Origin: PVC group bacterium
GTDB taxonomy: Bacteria; Verrucomicrobiota; Kiritimatiellia; SLAD01
Length of the DNA stretch: 38,186 bases
Assembly (NCBI GenBank): GCA_003562335.1
Contig: PWVE01000092.1
Location: 1-38,186 of the forward strand
Direction: 5' to 3'
Shown: one piece after another, positions 1 through 10,809 of the stretch
Layout of the letters: every line of letters starts with the position of its first letter
How positions within the stretch are numbered: the stretch's first letter is position 1
Program-made: the position numbers and the translations under genes
Notes under the pieces: model-generated
Told to the model about the DNA's origin: nothing
Database searches by the model: none
Seen by the model: the letters and a program-made list of their open reading frames with translations, nothing else

Positions 1-29
1 CGGGCTGGTGGGATTGACGCTGCCAGTGA

Positions 30-1154
30 TCAGTAAACCGTGTAAAGCCGGTCCGGCATAATTCCGTCACGTATAGCCTCCCGCAACGCGTCGCCGGATA
101 GAGCTCTAATGGTCAGGTCCGGTAACGCTGCCTGCAGATAACGCTGCACCACCTCGTCGGTCGGCTGGCCGAAATCAGGCAGCCATAGCTGGTACCCAAC
201 CTGCAGTCCGTGCAGGTAGTTGCCATAGGCGTCAGCAGCCTTACCAGTGGCACGCGGGACCTTGATTAGTTCAATATCGTCCGGCAGTTGGTCGGCTAGG
301 AGTTGGGCCAAGGTGGCGAAATACGCCTCACTCGTTTGATCTTGATCTGCGGCTGGAGCGGCTACTAGCAACTGCGTTGGCCCGACAAAGCGAACCAGTC
401 CGGTGATCTCGCCATCCTCCTTGTTGGGCGGAACCGGCAGGAAGATGATCTGCTCAAGTCCCGTGTTTTGCCGCAGCGTTTGCTTGATGGCGTCCAGTGA
501 CAAGTGTTCGTTTTGGTGGATGACGCGGTTGGAGACCAAGGCCAGTTCCCCCCCATTATGTGCGAGTTGCGTGCCGGTCATGACCAATGGCAGGTCATGT
601 CGGCGCCCATACAGGTTGTCCGCCACCGCTTGACCGGCGGCATGATCGTCCTGGGCGCGGCGTCGCTCCCGGCCGGTAAATCGATCAGCGGCCTGGTCCG
701 GCAGCACCCGTAATAGTCGTCCCTCTTTGTCGATGCCTGCCCAGCCGGACCAGTCCTGAATCAAGACATCCTGAACCGTCGGCGTGGGTAAGTAGCGGGC
801 GGGGCGGCCAAGCGCATCCATGTCACGCGCACTGGGTGGACGCGTCGCCACCAAAGCGACATCGATCGTGGGTGGCAGCGGGCTGAGTAACGTTGTGTAG
901 AGGGGGGTGAGGTTACGTCGTCCCGAAATCCGGGCAGGCCACACCACCACCACCGGGCCGTCTAATTCCCACGCACCAACCAAACGCGCCACGGGAGCAC
1001 CGGTGGCACGCGGCTCTCCGGCCGTTGCCGGGTCTGCCGAGATGACGGTTGTGGCTATGCACACCGCAGCAGCGCCCAGCAATCGCGTTCGCCAGCGTTT
1101 AGCAGCGGGATGGGGGCGGGAGAGATGTTGGTGTTGGTGATCGATTGAGTTCAT
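30..1154 (-). CDS. Secreted pentein-fold (agmatine deiminase / peptidylarginine deiminase-like) protein, probably catalytically dead
   Basis: Start chosen at MNSIDHQHQHL, giving a signal-like hydrophobic stretch (LLGAAAVCIATTVISADPATAG). Family-like blocks: IQDWSGWAGIDKEGRLLRV, HNGGELALVSNRVIHQNEHLSLDAIKQTL, EDGEITGLVRFVGPTQLLVA, YGNYLHGLQVGYQLWLPDFGQPTDE. The upstream part of the ORF overlaps dnaE. Confidence 0.6.
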   Translation of the reverse strand: MNSIDHQHQHLSRPHPAAKRWRTRLLGAAAVCIATTVISADPATAGEPRATGAPVARLVGAWELDGPVVVVWPARISGRRNLTPLYTTLLSPLPPTIDVALVATRPPSARDMDALGRPARYLPTPTVQDVLIQDWSGWAGIDKEGRLLRVLPDQAADRFTGRERRRAQDDHAAGQAVADNLYGRRHDLPLVMTGTQLAHNGGELALVSNRVIHQNEHLSLDAIKQTLRQNTGLEQIIFLPVPPNKEDGEITGLVRFVGPTQLLVAAPAADQDQTSEAYFATLAQLLADQLPDDIELIKVPRATGKAADAYGNYLHGLQVGYQLWLPDFGQPTDEVVQRYLQAALPDLTIRALSGDALREAIRDGIMPDRLYTVY

Positions 1155-1158
1155 GGGA

Positions 1159-4100
1159 TCAGGTCCTAACTCCCTGTCCCCAACGCCGTCCACCATTGCG
1201 GGTTTGCGGGCGTTTGCAGGGGGTGCGCAGGATATCGAGATAGACGCTGTCTTCGCCCAGCACGTGTTCCAGCTTTTCAATGAGTTCCTCGCAGGGGTTC
1301 ACCCGGTAGAGGCGATCGGCGGTAATGAAAACTTTTTGTCCTTCCGGATAGATTAAGCAGCAGGTGATAGGCGTGTCGCCGGGATACTGGCGCAATATGG
1401 TCTTGAGTTGCCCGATCAACTCGTCGGTCACATGCACGTGGGTGAGGTGCAGGCTGACCCGCTGGGTGAAATGCTTGTGGATTTCCGGTAAAGAATAGAT
1501 TTCAGCCGCATGTATTTTGAGGCCCTCACCGTGTTGTATCTCGCCACAGACAAATGCGGGCGCGTTTTCCTCCAGGTAAAGTCCGTATTCCCGGTAGGTG
1601 TTGGGGAAGGCCACTACCTCAAAGGCTCCCTCCAGAGTTTCGAGCTGAAAGATGGCGAAAGGCTCCTTGCTCTTCTTGGTGAACCGCTTGTTGAGTTGTG
1701 TCACCAGCCCGCCGATCCGGGTGACGGTGCGCGCGGGCAGGGTGGCCAGGTCATTGAAACGGGCCAAGCTGAAGTGTTCAAGCGCCCAGGCATGTTCGGT
1801 CAGCGGGTGCCCGGAGATGTAGAATCCAAGCAACTCCTTTTCCGCCGCCAGCATCTGGCTACTGGGCCAAGGCGGCACTTCCGGTAGTGCTTCGGATTGT
1901 ACCGCTTTGGATTCGTCGGCCTCCGCCGGTGCGTCCAACATATCAAACAGCGATGTTTGACCGGCCTGCTGATCCTTCAATTCCGCCGCCGCGCGCTGAA
2001 TGGCAAACTCGATTCCATTGAACAGCCGTGCCCGCGACATTTTGGTGAAATCAAAAGCCCCGCTTTTGACCAAGCTTTCCACGACCTTCTTATTCACGTT
2101 TTGACCGCCCATGCGAGCACAGAAATCGACGAGCCCTTCAAAGGGGCCGTGAGTTTCGCGTTCGCGAATAATGGATTCCACGGCCCCGACCCCCACATTT
2201 TTGATGCCGGCCATGCCGAAGCGGATGCCGTCGTTTTCCGGTTTGAAGCGGACATGGCTCTCGTTGACATTGGGCGGATAGACTTCGAGCCCCATTTCCT
2301 GCGCCTCGGCGATAAACACCGGCAGCTTATCGGCGTTATTCATGTCGCAGGAACAAACCGCCGCCATGAAACAGGCGGGGTAGTGGGCTTTCAGGTAGGC
2401 GGTTTGATACGACAGGATGGCGTAGGCGGCGCTGTGGGATTTGTTAAAGCCGTAGCCGGCAAAGCGCTCAATATTGTCAAAGATACGCGCGGCTATTTTC
2501 TCCGAGATCTTATTGGTCTGTTGACATCCCTGTATGAACGCGTCGCGCTGTTTCGCCATTTCCTCCGGTCTCTTCTTGCCCATGGCCCGCCGCAGGATGT
2601 CACCTTGCCCCAAGCTAAAACCGGCCAGCGAGTTGGCCGCAAACTGTACCTGTTCCTGATAGAGCATGACCCCATAGGTCTCCTTCAGGATCGGTTCCAA
2701 AAGGGGATGATCGTATTGAATGTCGACTTTGCCGTGTTTGCGCGCAATGAAATCATCCAGCATATTCATCGGGCCCGGGCGATAAAGCGCGATCATGGCG
2801 ATTAAATCCTCGAAGCGCGACAACCCGATCCGGCGCAACAGATCCCGCATGCCCTTACTTTCCACTTGGAACACGGCCACGGTGTCGCCGCGATTGAGGA
2901 GGGCAAAAGTCTTTTCATCATCCATCGGCAAATGGGCCATATCGAGTTCCACTCCGGTGGTTTCTTTGACATGCTCCACGGCCTCTTGGATCACGGTCAG
3001 CGTCTTTAAACCGAGAAAATCGAGCTTCAACAGGCCGATCTCCTCGAGCGGCTTCATCTCGTACTGGGTCACGACCTGCTCGTCTTTATCCATAGCCAGC
3101 GGGATAAGGTTGATCAGCGGTTCATCGCCCAGGATCACGCCGGCCGCGTGGGTGCCGGGATTACGGGGATTGCCTTCGAGTATGCGGGCATACTTCATGA
3201 TTAAGGCCGCTTGTTCTTCCGTCTCGACCGTAGCTTTGAATTCAGGGTTTTCTTCCAATGCCTTTTTCAGGGTCATCTTGGGATCTTCCGGGACCATCTT
3301 GGCTAACCGGTCACAGTAGGCGAAGGGTATCTCCAGCACCCGGCCCAGATCGCGGATAACGGTTTTGGCACCCAAAGTCCCAAAAGTGATGATTTGGGCA
3401 ACCGTGTCGCGACCATACTTTTCTTTGACGTAGTCGATGACCTCCTCGCGGCGGGCCTGGCAAAAATCGATGTCGAAATCGGGCGGGGATACCCGTTCCG
3501 GGTTAAGGAACCGTTCGAAAATCAGGTTGTACTGCAGGGGGTCGATGCCGGTGATGCCCAAGGCATAGGCGACCATGCTACCGGCCCCGGATCCCCGGCC
3601 AGGCCCGACGGGGATGTGGTGTTGGCGGGCGTAGTTAATGAAGTCCCAGACCACGAGGAAATAGTTAATGAACCCGGTGGTTTCGATCACGCTAAGTTCG
3701 TGTTCATACCGTTTCCTGATTGCGACTTCCTGCTCATTGGCCGGGTTATCGACGTCTTCGATCTGATAGCGTTCCTTGAGGCCTTCCTTGATGCGCTCCT
3801 CCAAGTAGGCCTTCGGCGATTGGTCGGTGGGCACATCATACAAGGGGAAATGCAGGTCCTTGTTAAGGGCAAATTCCACATTGCAGCGTTCGGCGATGGC
3901 GACGGTATTGGTCAGGGCTTCGGGGAATTCCTTGAACAACTGCCACATTTCCTCCCCGCTTTTCATGTAGAATTCGTTGGAGGAATACCGCATGCGTTTG
4001 GGGTCGCTCATGACGGTCTGGGTTTGCAGACAGAGCATCACGTCATGCGCTTCCGCATGTTCTTTGCGCAAGTAATGCACATCGTTGGTGGCCACCAGCG

Positions 4101-4713
4101 GAATACCTGTCTTTTTGTGTATCTCGATTAAGCCAAGCAGAATGGTGCGTTGCTCCGGGATGCCGTGGTCCTGTATCTCCAGGAAGAAATTGTCCGGTCC
4201 CAGCATGTCCCGGTACAGGCCGGCCAGTTCCAGTGCCCCGTCCATGTCGCCGGCCAGGATACGTTGCGGGATTTCCCCTTTAAAGCAGGTGGAAGTGGCA
4301 ATCAGGCCCCGGCAATGCTGTGCTAGCAATTCTCGGTCAATCCGGGGTTTGTAATAGAATCCTTCCAAGTGTGCGCGTGTGATGAGATGGGTTAAGTTCC
4401 GGTAGCCTTCCTCGTTTTCGGCCAGCAGCAATTGGTGAAAGGTTTGGCCGGTTTGGCCCGGTTGCCGTTGTTTGTGGTGCATGCTGCCGTGGGCCAAATA
4501 GGCTTCGCAGCCGATGATGGGTTTGATCCCCTTGGCCTTAGCCGCTTTGTAGAACTCGATCATCCCATACATCACCCCATGATCAGACATGGCCACCGCG
4601 GTCATGCCTAACTCAGCGGCGCGATCCATGGTGGCTTCTATTTGGCACAACCCGTCCAACAAGCTGTAGGACGTATGGAAATGCAGGTGCACGAAAGGGT
4701 GAGTGGACGCCAT
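1159..4713 (-). CDS. dnaE: DNA polymerase III subunit alpha
   Basis: PHP domain start [88 protein letters not shown]. Start chosen at MASTHPF. Confidence 0.97.
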   Translation of the reverse strand: MASTHPFVHLHFHTSYSLLDGLCQIEATMDRAAELGMTAVAMSDHGVMYGMIEFYKAAKAKGIKPIIGCEAYLAHGSMHHKQRQPGQTGQTFHQLLLAENEEGYRNLTHLITRAHLEGFYYKPRIDRELLAQHCRGLIATSTCFKGEIPQRILAGDMDGALELAGLYRDMLGPDNFFLEIQDHGIPEQRTILLGLIEIHKKTGIPLVATNDVHYLRKEHAEAHDVMLCLQTQTVMSDPKRMRYSSNEFYMKSGEEMWQLFKEFPEALTNTVAIAERCNVEFALNKDLHFPLYDVPTDQSPKAYLEERIKEGLKERYQIEDVDNPANEQEVAIRKRYEHELSVIETTGFINYFLVVWDFINYARQHHIPVGPGRGSGAGSMVAYALGITGIDPLQYNLIFERFLNPERVSPPDFDIDFCQARREEVIDYVKEKYGRDTVAQIITFGTLGAKTVIRDLGRVLEIPFAYCDRLAKMVPEDPKMTLKKALEENPEFKATVETEEQAALIMKYARILEGNPRNPGTHAAGVILGDEPLINLIPLAMDKDEQVVTQYEMKPLEEIGLLKLDFLGLKTLTVIQEAVEHVKETTGVELDMAHLPMDDEKTFALLNRGDTVAVFQVESKGMRDLLRRIGLSRFEDLIAMIALYRPGPMNMLDDFIARKHGKVDIQYDHPLLEPILKETYGVMLYQEQVQFAANSLAGFSLGQGDILRRAMGKKRPEEMAKQRDAFIQGCQQTNKISEKIAARIFDNIERFAGYGFNKSHSAAYAILSYQTAYLKAHYPACFMAAVCSCDMNNADKLPVFIAEAQEMGLEVYPPNVNESHVRFKPENDGIRFGMAGIKNVGVGAVESIIRERETHGPFEGLVDFCARMGGQNVNKKVVESLVKSGAFDFTKMSRARLFNGIEFAIQRAAAELKDQQAGQTSLFDMLDAPAEADESKAVQSEALPEVPPWPSSQMLAAEKELLGFYISGHPLTEHAWALEHFSLARFNDLATLPARTVTRIGGLVTQLNKRFTKKSKEPFAIFQLETLEGAFEVVAFPNTYREYGLYLEENAPAFVCGEIQHGEGLKIHAAEIYSLPEIHKHFTQRVSLHLTHVHVTDELIGQLKTILRQYPGDTPITCCLIYPEGQKVFITADRLYRVNPCEELIEKLEHVLGEDSVYLDILRTPCKRPQTRNGGRRWGQGVRT

Positions 4714-4844
4714 GTCGGTTTTCCTGAATGGTTGGGTTTGCGTTACGCCGTCTACCATACGAAGGGAACCGACGCGGCGCAAGCGGTTTTAGGTTTACAC
4801 CCTCGCTGCGATGCTTACTATCGAGCGATATGAAGGAGGTCAAT

Positions 4845-6116
4845 ATGGAAAAAATCGGTATTGTGGGGCTGGGGTATGTCGGTTTGCCACTGGCGGTCAC
4901 TTTTGCCCCGCACTTTTCCGTGGTTGGGTTTGACGTGAACCCGCAACGGGTGGAGAATTTGCAGGCCGGTCACGATAAGAACAATGAAATCGATGCAGAA
5001 GGCTTGCAGCAAGTGTCACTGACGTTTACGAGCAAGATGGACGATCTCCGTGACTGCACGTTCATCGTCATCGCAGTGCCGTCACCCATCAACGACAGTC
5101 ACGAACCGGATTTGCTTTGCCTGCGTGAAGCTTCAGCTGCGGTAGGCAAGATTTTGCGGCCGGGCATGTGCGTGGTATTCGAAAGCACGGTCTATCCCGG
5201 CGTTACGGAAGACGTATGCTTGCCGATCATGATGAAGGAGTCGGGATTGACCCTGGCCGATTTTCAGCTGGGCTATTCCCCGGAACGCGTGAATCCCGGT
5301 GACAAGGAGCGGCCCATTACCCGGATCATGAAGATCGTCAGCGGCCATGATGACGCTGCACTGGATCGGATTGCCGGAGTGTACGGCCAGGTCATTGAAG
5401 CGGGGGTGCACCGTGCACCCTCGATCAAAACGGCGGAGGCCGCCAAGGTCATCGAAAATGTGCAACGCGATCTCAATATTGCGCTCATGAACGAATTTTC
5501 GAAGATTTTTGCCCGCATGGGCCTGCAGACCGCCGAGGTTTTGGATGCGGCGGCCACGAAATGGAATTTTCACCGTTACTATCCTGGTCTGGTGGGTGGA
5601 CACTGCATTGGCGTGGACCCGTACTATTTGACGCACCGCGCCTTGCAGCTGGGGTACCATCCCGAAGTTATCCTGGCGGGACGACGGATTAACGACAACA
5701 TGGGGAATTATGTCGGAGAATTGACGGTACGGGCGTTAAACCAAGCAGGACGATTGCCGCGCGATGCGCGGATCTGGGTCCTGGGACTCACATTCAAGGA
5801 GAACGTGCCGGATCTGCGCAATACCCGGGCGATTGATGTGATCCGCTACTTACAGGAATACGATGTCGACATTCGGGTATGGGAACCGTTGGTTGATTCC
5901 GCATTTATCGAGGAAACCTTTGGTCTCAAAACCGCGACCCCGGAGACCATCGAGTCCCCGGACGCCGTAGTGATGATCAACGGCCATGACGTGTATCGAT
6001 CTTTATCGCTCACTGCCTTGCGCGCCAAGATGCGGACGCCAGTGCTGGTGGATATCAAAAACTTTTACAATCACCGCGAAGCCGAAGACGCCGGTTTCCT
6101 GCATGTTACGCTATAA
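4845..6116 (+). CDS. UDP-sugar (UDP-GlcNAc/GalNAc-type, TviB/WbpO-like) 6-dehydrogenase
   Basis: ATG preceded by GAAGGAGGT. GLGYVGLPLAVTF Rossmann motif, KVIENVQRDLNIALMNE, GLVGGHCIGVDPYYLTHRA catalytic Cys motif. Confidence 0.9.
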   Translation: MEKIGIVGLGYVGLPLAVTFAPHFSVVGFDVNPQRVENLQAGHDKNNEIDAEGLQQVSLTFTSKMDDLRDCTFIVIAVPSPINDSHEPDLLCLREASAAVGKILRPGMCVVFESTVYPGVTEDVCLPIMMKESGLTLADFQLGYSPERVNPGDKERPITRIMKIVSGHDDAALDRIAGVYGQVIEAGVHRAPSIKTAEAAKVIENVQRDLNIALMNEFSKIFARMGLQTAEVLDAAATKWNFHRYYPGLVGGHCIGVDPYYLTHRALQLGYHPEVILAGRRINDNMGNYVGELTVRALNQAGRLPRDARIWVLGLTFKENVPDLRNTRAIDVIRYLQEYDVDIRVWEPLVDSAFIEETFGLKTATPETIESPDAVVMINGHDVYRSLSLTALRAKMRTPVLVDIKNFYNHREAEDAGFLHVTL

Positions 6117-6136
6117 ATGGGAGGAAAAAAGAAGGC

Positions 6137-7276
6137 ATGAAGATTCATGAATATCAAGCCAAGGAATTATTTGGCGAATACGGTATCGCTGTGCCGCCGC
6201 ATCGGGTGGCTACCACGCCCGACGAGGTACAGGCAGCGGCGGCGGCCTTTGGCGGCACGGTAGCGGTCAAGGCGCAAGTACACGTGGGGGGACGCGGCAA
6301 GGCCGGCGGCATCAAAGTGGTCACGGGCGCCGAAGCCGCCCGGACCGCTGGCGAAGCCATTCTGGGTATGTCCATCAAGGATATCCCCGTTAAGAAAGTC
6401 CTGGTCGTGGAATCGCACGCCGAGATTGTCCGCGAGGCGTATTTGGGGGTGATCCTTGATCGTAGTGTCAAGGGCGTCACCTTTATTTGCAGTGCGGCCG
6501 GCGGGGTGGATATCGAGGAAGTAGCGGCCAATACGCCGGAAAAGATCATCCGCTTCCATGCCACCTCCCGCGATTTCCCGGAAGCCGAGGCGCGGATGGC
6601 CGCCAGTCAGCTGTTCGGGGACGAACAAACGGTGGAACCCGTGTTGAACGCTATGCGGGGGCTCTTCAATTTACTGTGGGAGAAAGACGCATCACTAGCC
6701 GAAATCAATCCGTTGGTTCAGAACGACCGGGGCGAAGTGGTGGCCTTGGACGGCAAAGTTAATTTTGACGATAATGCCTTGTATCGCCAGCCGGAAGTTG
6801 CAGCCTTACGTGATCTTGATGAAGAAGATGTCAACGAGCTGGAGGCGAAAGAGAAAGGGTTGAGTTTTGTTCAGCTTGACGGCGATATTGGCTGCATGGT
6901 CAATGGCGCGGGGTTGGCTATGGCGACAATGGATATGATTCAGCTGTTTGGCGGTGCGCCAGCCAACTTTCTGGATGTGGGAGGCAGCTCAAATCCCGAC
7001 AAAGTCGTACACGCCTTTCAACTGCTGCTGCAAAACCCGCGGGTGAAAGCCATCCTGATCAATATTTTCGGCGGCATTACCCGTTGCGACGATATTGCGC
7101 ACGGGATTCTGGAGTCTTACAAACGAATTGAAATCAACCGGCCGGTGGTGATCCGGCTCAGCGGAACCAACGCGGAGGAAGGACGCCAACTCTTGACCGA
7201 CACACCGTTATTGACGGCCGATACCTTCGAGGCGGCGGTTAAACAAGCCATCACCTGCGCAAAGGAGGCCAAATAA
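6137..7276 (+). CDS. sucC: Succinate-CoA ligase (ADP-forming) subunit beta
   Basis: [52 protein letters not shown]. Confidence 0.97.
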   Translation: MKIHEYQAKELFGEYGIAVPPHRVATTPDEVQAAAAAFGGTVAVKAQVHVGGRGKAGGIKVVTGAEAARTAGEAILGMSIKDIPVKKVLVVESHAEIVREAYLGVILDRSVKGVTFICSAAGGVDIEEVAANTPEKIIRFHATSRDFPEAEARMAASQLFGDEQTVEPVLNAMRGLFNLLWEKDASLAEINPLVQNDRGEVVALDGKVNFDDNALYRQPEVAALRDLDEEDVNELEAKEKGLSFVQLDGDIGCMVNGAGLAMATMDMIQLFGGAPANFLDVGGSSNPDKVVHAFQLLLQNPRVKAILINIFGGITRCDDIAHGILESYKRIEINRPVVIRLSGTNAEEGRQLLTDTPLLTADTFEAAVKQAITCAKEAK

Positions 7277-8148
7277 TGAGTATTCTGTTGGATAAATCGA
7301 CCAAGGTATTGGTGCAAGGAATCACCGGGCGCGATGGCGCGTTTCATACCCGGCAAATGCTCGACTACGGCACGCAAATAGTCGGCGGCGTGACGCCGGG
7401 CAAGGGCGGGCAACTGACGGATGACGGACTGCCCGTCTTCAATAGTGTCCAGGAAGCGGTGGGCGAGACCGGGGCGACCGCGTCGGTGATTTATGTTCCG
7501 GCCAGATTTGCGGCGGCCGCTGTCAGCGAGGCGGTGGAGGCCGGGATCGGGTTGGTGGTCTGCATCACCGAGGGCATTCCGGTGTTGGACATGGTGACCG
7601 TTTATCATCAGGTGGCGGCGCAAGGTGCGCGCCTGATCGGGCCCAATTGTCCCGGCATTATCTCACCCGGCAAAGCCAAGATCGGCATCATGCCCGGCGC
7701 CATTCATGAGCCGGGCCGGGTGGGCGTGATTTCCCGCAGCGGCACCTTGACGTACGAGATCGTCCACGCGCTGACCACACGGGGTATCGGCCAGTCGACC
7801 TGCATCGGGATCGGCGGGGACCCCATCGTCGGATCCAGTTTCCGTGATTTGCTGCCGTTGTTCGAGGACGACGACGAAACCGACGCCGTGGTGTTGGTCG
7901 GCGAGATCGGGGGCGACGAGGAGGAACGCACGGCGGCCTTTATTCAAGACCATATCCGCAAGCCCGTATTCGCGTATGTGGTGGGCCAGACCGCCCCGGA
8001 AGGCAAGCGTATGGGGCATGCCGGTGCCATTGTGTCCGGCAACGCCGGTACCGCGGAATCCAAGATCAAGGCCTTCGGGGCCGCCGGTGTGCCGGTAGCC
8101 GGTACCATCGACGAGCTAGCCGACACGGTTCGAGCTAAGCTCGAGTAG
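7276..8148 (+). CDS. sucD: Succinate-CoA ligase subunit alpha
   Basis: [63 protein letters not shown] active-site His. Shares one base with the sucC stop (TAATG). Confidence 0.97.
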   Translation: MSILLDKSTKVLVQGITGRDGAFHTRQMLDYGTQIVGGVTPGKGGQLTDDGLPVFNSVQEAVGETGATASVIYVPARFAAAAVSEAVEAGIGLVVCITEGIPVLDMVTVYHQVAAQGARLIGPNCPGIISPGKAKIGIMPGAIHEPGRVGVISRSGTLTYEIVHALTTRGIGQSTCIGIGGDPIVGSSFRDLLPLFEDDDETDAVVLVGEIGGDEEERTAAFIQDHIRKPVFAYVVGQTAPEGKRMGHAGAIVSGNAGTAESKIKAFGAAGVPVAGTIDELADTVRAKLE

Positions 8149-8155
8149 GTGAAAT

Positions 8156-8992
8156 ATGACGCGTCCTGACCTAGCTGCTACGCCGAACAAAGCCAAAGGT
8201 TGTTGGACTGTGTCGCGCATTCGCAAGCAGAAAGGGGTCGCGCCGATTGCCGTACTGACGGCGTATGATGCCACGACCGCGCGCTATATGGATGAAGCTG
8301 GCATCCCGATCATTTTGGTCGGCGACTCGTTGGGCATGACGGTACTGGGCTATGAAAGCACTTTGCCTGTGACCATGGAAGACATGTGCCACCATACGCA
8401 GGCCGTGGTACGCGGGGTGCGCCAGGCGTTGGTGGTGGCGGATATGCCGTTCTTGTCCTTCCAAGTCTCCAAAAGCCAGGCCGTAGCCCATGCCGGGCGC
8501 TTGCTCAAAGTCGGCGGAGCCGCTGCGGTCAAAATAGAAGGGGGCGCCATACGGGCCGAAACGGTCCGGCACTTGGTGGCCAACGGGATACCGGTGATGG
8601 GTCACATCGGTTTGACACCGCAGAGCGTGCGCGCCATGGGGGGATACAAGGTGCAAGGACGGTCCGCAGAATCCGCCCGCGCGTTGGTGGCCGATGCCGT
8701 GGCGCTGACCGAAGCCGGTATTTTTTGTTTAGTACTGGAGGGAATACCGGCACCCTTGGCGGCTGAAATCACGCGGACGGTGAAGGTACCCACCATCGGC
8801 ATCGGGGCCGGTCCGGACTGCGATGGGCAGGTGCTGGTGGTTCACGACTGTCTGGGGCTTACGCCGTCTGCGGCCACGCCACGCTTCGTTAAGCGCTATG
8901 CCGAGGTGGGGGACACGATGCGGCAGGCGTTTGCCGCCTATAAAGACGACGTCGAAGGCCGTCGGTTCCCGGCACCAGAACATTCTTATTGA
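8156..8992 (+). CDS. panB: 3-methyl-2-oxobutanoate hydroxymethyltransferase
   Basis: VLTAYDATTARYMDEAGIPIILVGDSLGMTVLGYESTLPVT, VMGHIGLTPQSV, PTIGIGAGPDCDGQVLV. Confidence 0.96.
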   Translation: MTRPDLAATPNKAKGCWTVSRIRKQKGVAPIAVLTAYDATTARYMDEAGIPIILVGDSLGMTVLGYESTLPVTMEDMCHHTQAVVRGVRQALVVADMPFLSFQVSKSQAVAHAGRLLKVGGAAAVKIEGGAIRAETVRHLVANGIPVMGHIGLTPQSVRAMGGYKVQGRSAESARALVADAVALTEAGIFCLVLEGIPAPLAAEITRTVKVPTIGIGAGPDCDGQVLVVHDCLGLTPSAATPRFVKRYAEVGDTMRQAFAAYKDDVEGRRFPAPEHSY

Positions 8993-9075
8993 TCCCACGT
9001 GATGTAAATATGGCGGAAAATCTTGCGTCAGCAGCTGTAGTTGGTAGTATGCGCTAAGTTGTGTGGGTGCCACGC

Positions 9076-9162
9076 GCTCGGGTGGCGGAATGGCAGACGC
9101 GCTAGGTTGAGGGCCTAGTGACCGATTAGGTCGTGCGGGTTCGACTCCCGCCCCGAGCACCA
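9076..9162 (+). tRNA. tRNA-Leu(GAG)
   Basis: Acceptor GCTCGGG/CCCGAGC, anticodon stem CTAGG-TTGAGGG-CCTAG, T arm GCGGGTTCGACTCCCGC, variable arm present, encoded CCA. Confidence 0.95.
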
Positions 9163-9354
9163 CGGACAGCACCCCATCCATTTTTGCGAGACATTCGCAG
9201 AAATGGGACATCAGGGCCGCTCCGCGCCGGGTACAGCGCGACATGTCCGATTTCTGTGCTTCGTCATTTTCCCACTGCTTTACGCGTTATGTGAAGCATC
9301 TGTGATAGCTCGCTTCATATTTTTTCCTCATTGCCGCAAAGTATGGAATAATTT

Positions 9355-10215
9355 ATGCTATATCCAGCGGTAGGCTTATATTTATTCGTGATGAGTGTGG
9401 TGATTCAGTCGGAAACAGTGGCAAAGGGGTGTTTTACTGACGCCTTTGTGGTCAACGCTGCGTGCACGTATCGGCAGGCCTATTGTGAGGCATTGGAGGA
9501 TCCGTATTTCTCGCGCAATTGCTTGACGCTGCGGGCTATTTCGCACGCGCTCGCCAACCTCATCATGCCTATAAGCGAGTATCCTCGTCTTTTGCAGAGC
9601 GTGTTGCCCGATACATCTCCGGGTAGGGGTATCGTGGAAAAAATGGGAGAGGCCACCGAGGAATTGTGTTATTTGCACCGCGAATTGGTGCGCTTATGCC
9701 ATGGTTTAGAGGGTCAGTCGGTCGAAATGGATTTGGCCGCACTGGTATCCGAGGTGGTGCACACACTATTGGAGGAAGTGGGGGCCTTGCTGGTTCCGTC
9801 GATCCACATTGAGTCCGATGCCGACCCCGTGTATTTATTCGCACCACAGGAAGCTATCTATCATTTGATTCGTGATCTTTGTGTGCGAGCGATTACGGCA
9901 ACCAGCGACCAACATCAATTAATCATTAGGGTGGGCACGGTAAATCTGACGTCCGCTGCGCTGGGAGCAGAATTGGAACTGACACCGGGCCCGTATGCTG
10001 CGCTCCGCGTCACCGATGATGGAAAAAGCCTGAATGACGAGGAATGGGCGGAATGCTTCTGTCCGTTTGCGCGTTGTGCGGTAAATGACCACCATGATTT
10101 AGGGTTGAGCGCCGTATACCGAACGGTGCGGCACTTACAGGGTACGTGCCTATACCAAACACGTAACCGCCAAGGTACGGATATTTTGATTCTTTTCCCG
10201 CAGACTAATCGATGA
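9355..10215 (+). CDS. Degenerate histidine-kinase-like protein (DHp plus eroded HATPase_c)
   Basis: LRAISHALANLIMPISEYPRLLQSVLPDTSPGRGIVEKM resembles the AHDLNNVLSGIVSYPELLL.DLP..SPLR type of HisKA. C-terminus RVTDDGKSLNDEEW..PFAR..DLGLSAVYRTVRHLQG..GTDILILFP resembles HATPase_c with eroded motifs. Start codon uncertain. Confidence 0.55.
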   Translation: MLYPAVGLYLFVMSVVIQSETVAKGCFTDAFVVNAACTYRQAYCEALEDPYFSRNCLTLRAISHALANLIMPISEYPRLLQSVLPDTSPGRGIVEKMGEATEELCYLHRELVRLCHGLEGQSVEMDLAALVSEVVHTLLEEVGALLVPSIHIESDADPVYLFAPQEAIYHLIRDLCVRAITATSDQHQLIIRVGTVNLTSAALGAELELTPGPYAALRVTDDGKSLNDEEWAECFCPFARCAVNDHHDLGLSAVYRTVRHLQGTCLYQTRNRQGTDILILFPQTNR

Positions 10216-10751
10216 CGGACGACCGGCAAAGTGCGTCCTCAGCGCAGCGCGGTTCCGGTTTGCGCTTGCAACGGCCGACTGTGCCGGTGGCGGCTGACGA
10301 GAAGCCCACGCAGCCAGCGACCGGTAAGGCCAAGCCCACACCTCCGCGTAAGATCAATCCGGGCCGTGAACAGTCCATATCCCCGTGGCGGTCGACGGTG
10401 TGTGCTTGGCTGCTGTTCATTGTGATTGGAGTCGGTATGGCGGCGGGGCGTTACGGTGGATGGTATGCGTGGCCGCCGCAGTTTACCGCGTATGGTCCCT
10501 GTGTGGCCATCGGCTTGCACTTGGTGATCATAGGCTTGGCGTTTGATGATGATTGGTTTGCCGGCGCGCTGTGCCTGTTCGTCCCCGGCTACAGTTTATA
10601 CTGGCTATGCGCCCGGTCGGGCCGTGCCTTTTTCATGGCGGTGGTGTTTGGACTGCTGGTCGGCATTGGCGAAGATACCTGGTGGGCGCTGACGGATTGG
10701 TGGCAGCAGTTGAGCGTGCTGATCGAGCGTTCGCTGGCCGGTCAGCGTTAA
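10212..10751 (+). CDS. Hypothetical small membrane protein
   Basis: ATGA overlap with the upstream ORF; several hydrophobic segments (VCAWLLFIVIGVGMAAGRYGG, CVAIGLHLVIIGLAF, FMAVVFGLLVGIG). Confidence 0.6.
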   Translation: MTDDRQSASSAQRGSGLRLQRPTVPVAADEKPTQPATGKAKPTPPRKINPGREQSISPWRSTVCAWLLFIVIGVGMAAGRYGGWYAWPPQFTAYGPCVAIGLHLVIIGLAFDDDWFAGALCLFVPGYSLYWLCARSGRAFFMAVVFGLLVGIGEDTWWALTDWWQQLSVLIERSLAGQR

Positions 10752-10809
10752 CCTGCATTTCTTCGCTCGCCGTTGCGCAGCTACCTCAATGGATTTCAAC
10801 GCACGGTGA

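Noticed and set aside
1510-4354. Long plus-strand ORFs (1510-1887, 1897-2805, 2795-3319, 3394-4131, 4085-4354) opposite dnaE
   Set aside because: They are antisense shadows of the dnaE coding sequence; no recognisable domains and dnaE is unambiguous.
5133-5660. 175-aa minus ORF inside the UDP-sugar dehydrogenase
   Set aside because: Antisense of a well-conserved gene, low-complexity composition, no domain signature.
8729-9244. 171-aa minus ORF crossing panB and tRNA-Leu (GAGVEPARPNRSLG...)
   Set aside because: The GAGVEPARP string is the familiar spurious translation of a tRNA antisense strand.
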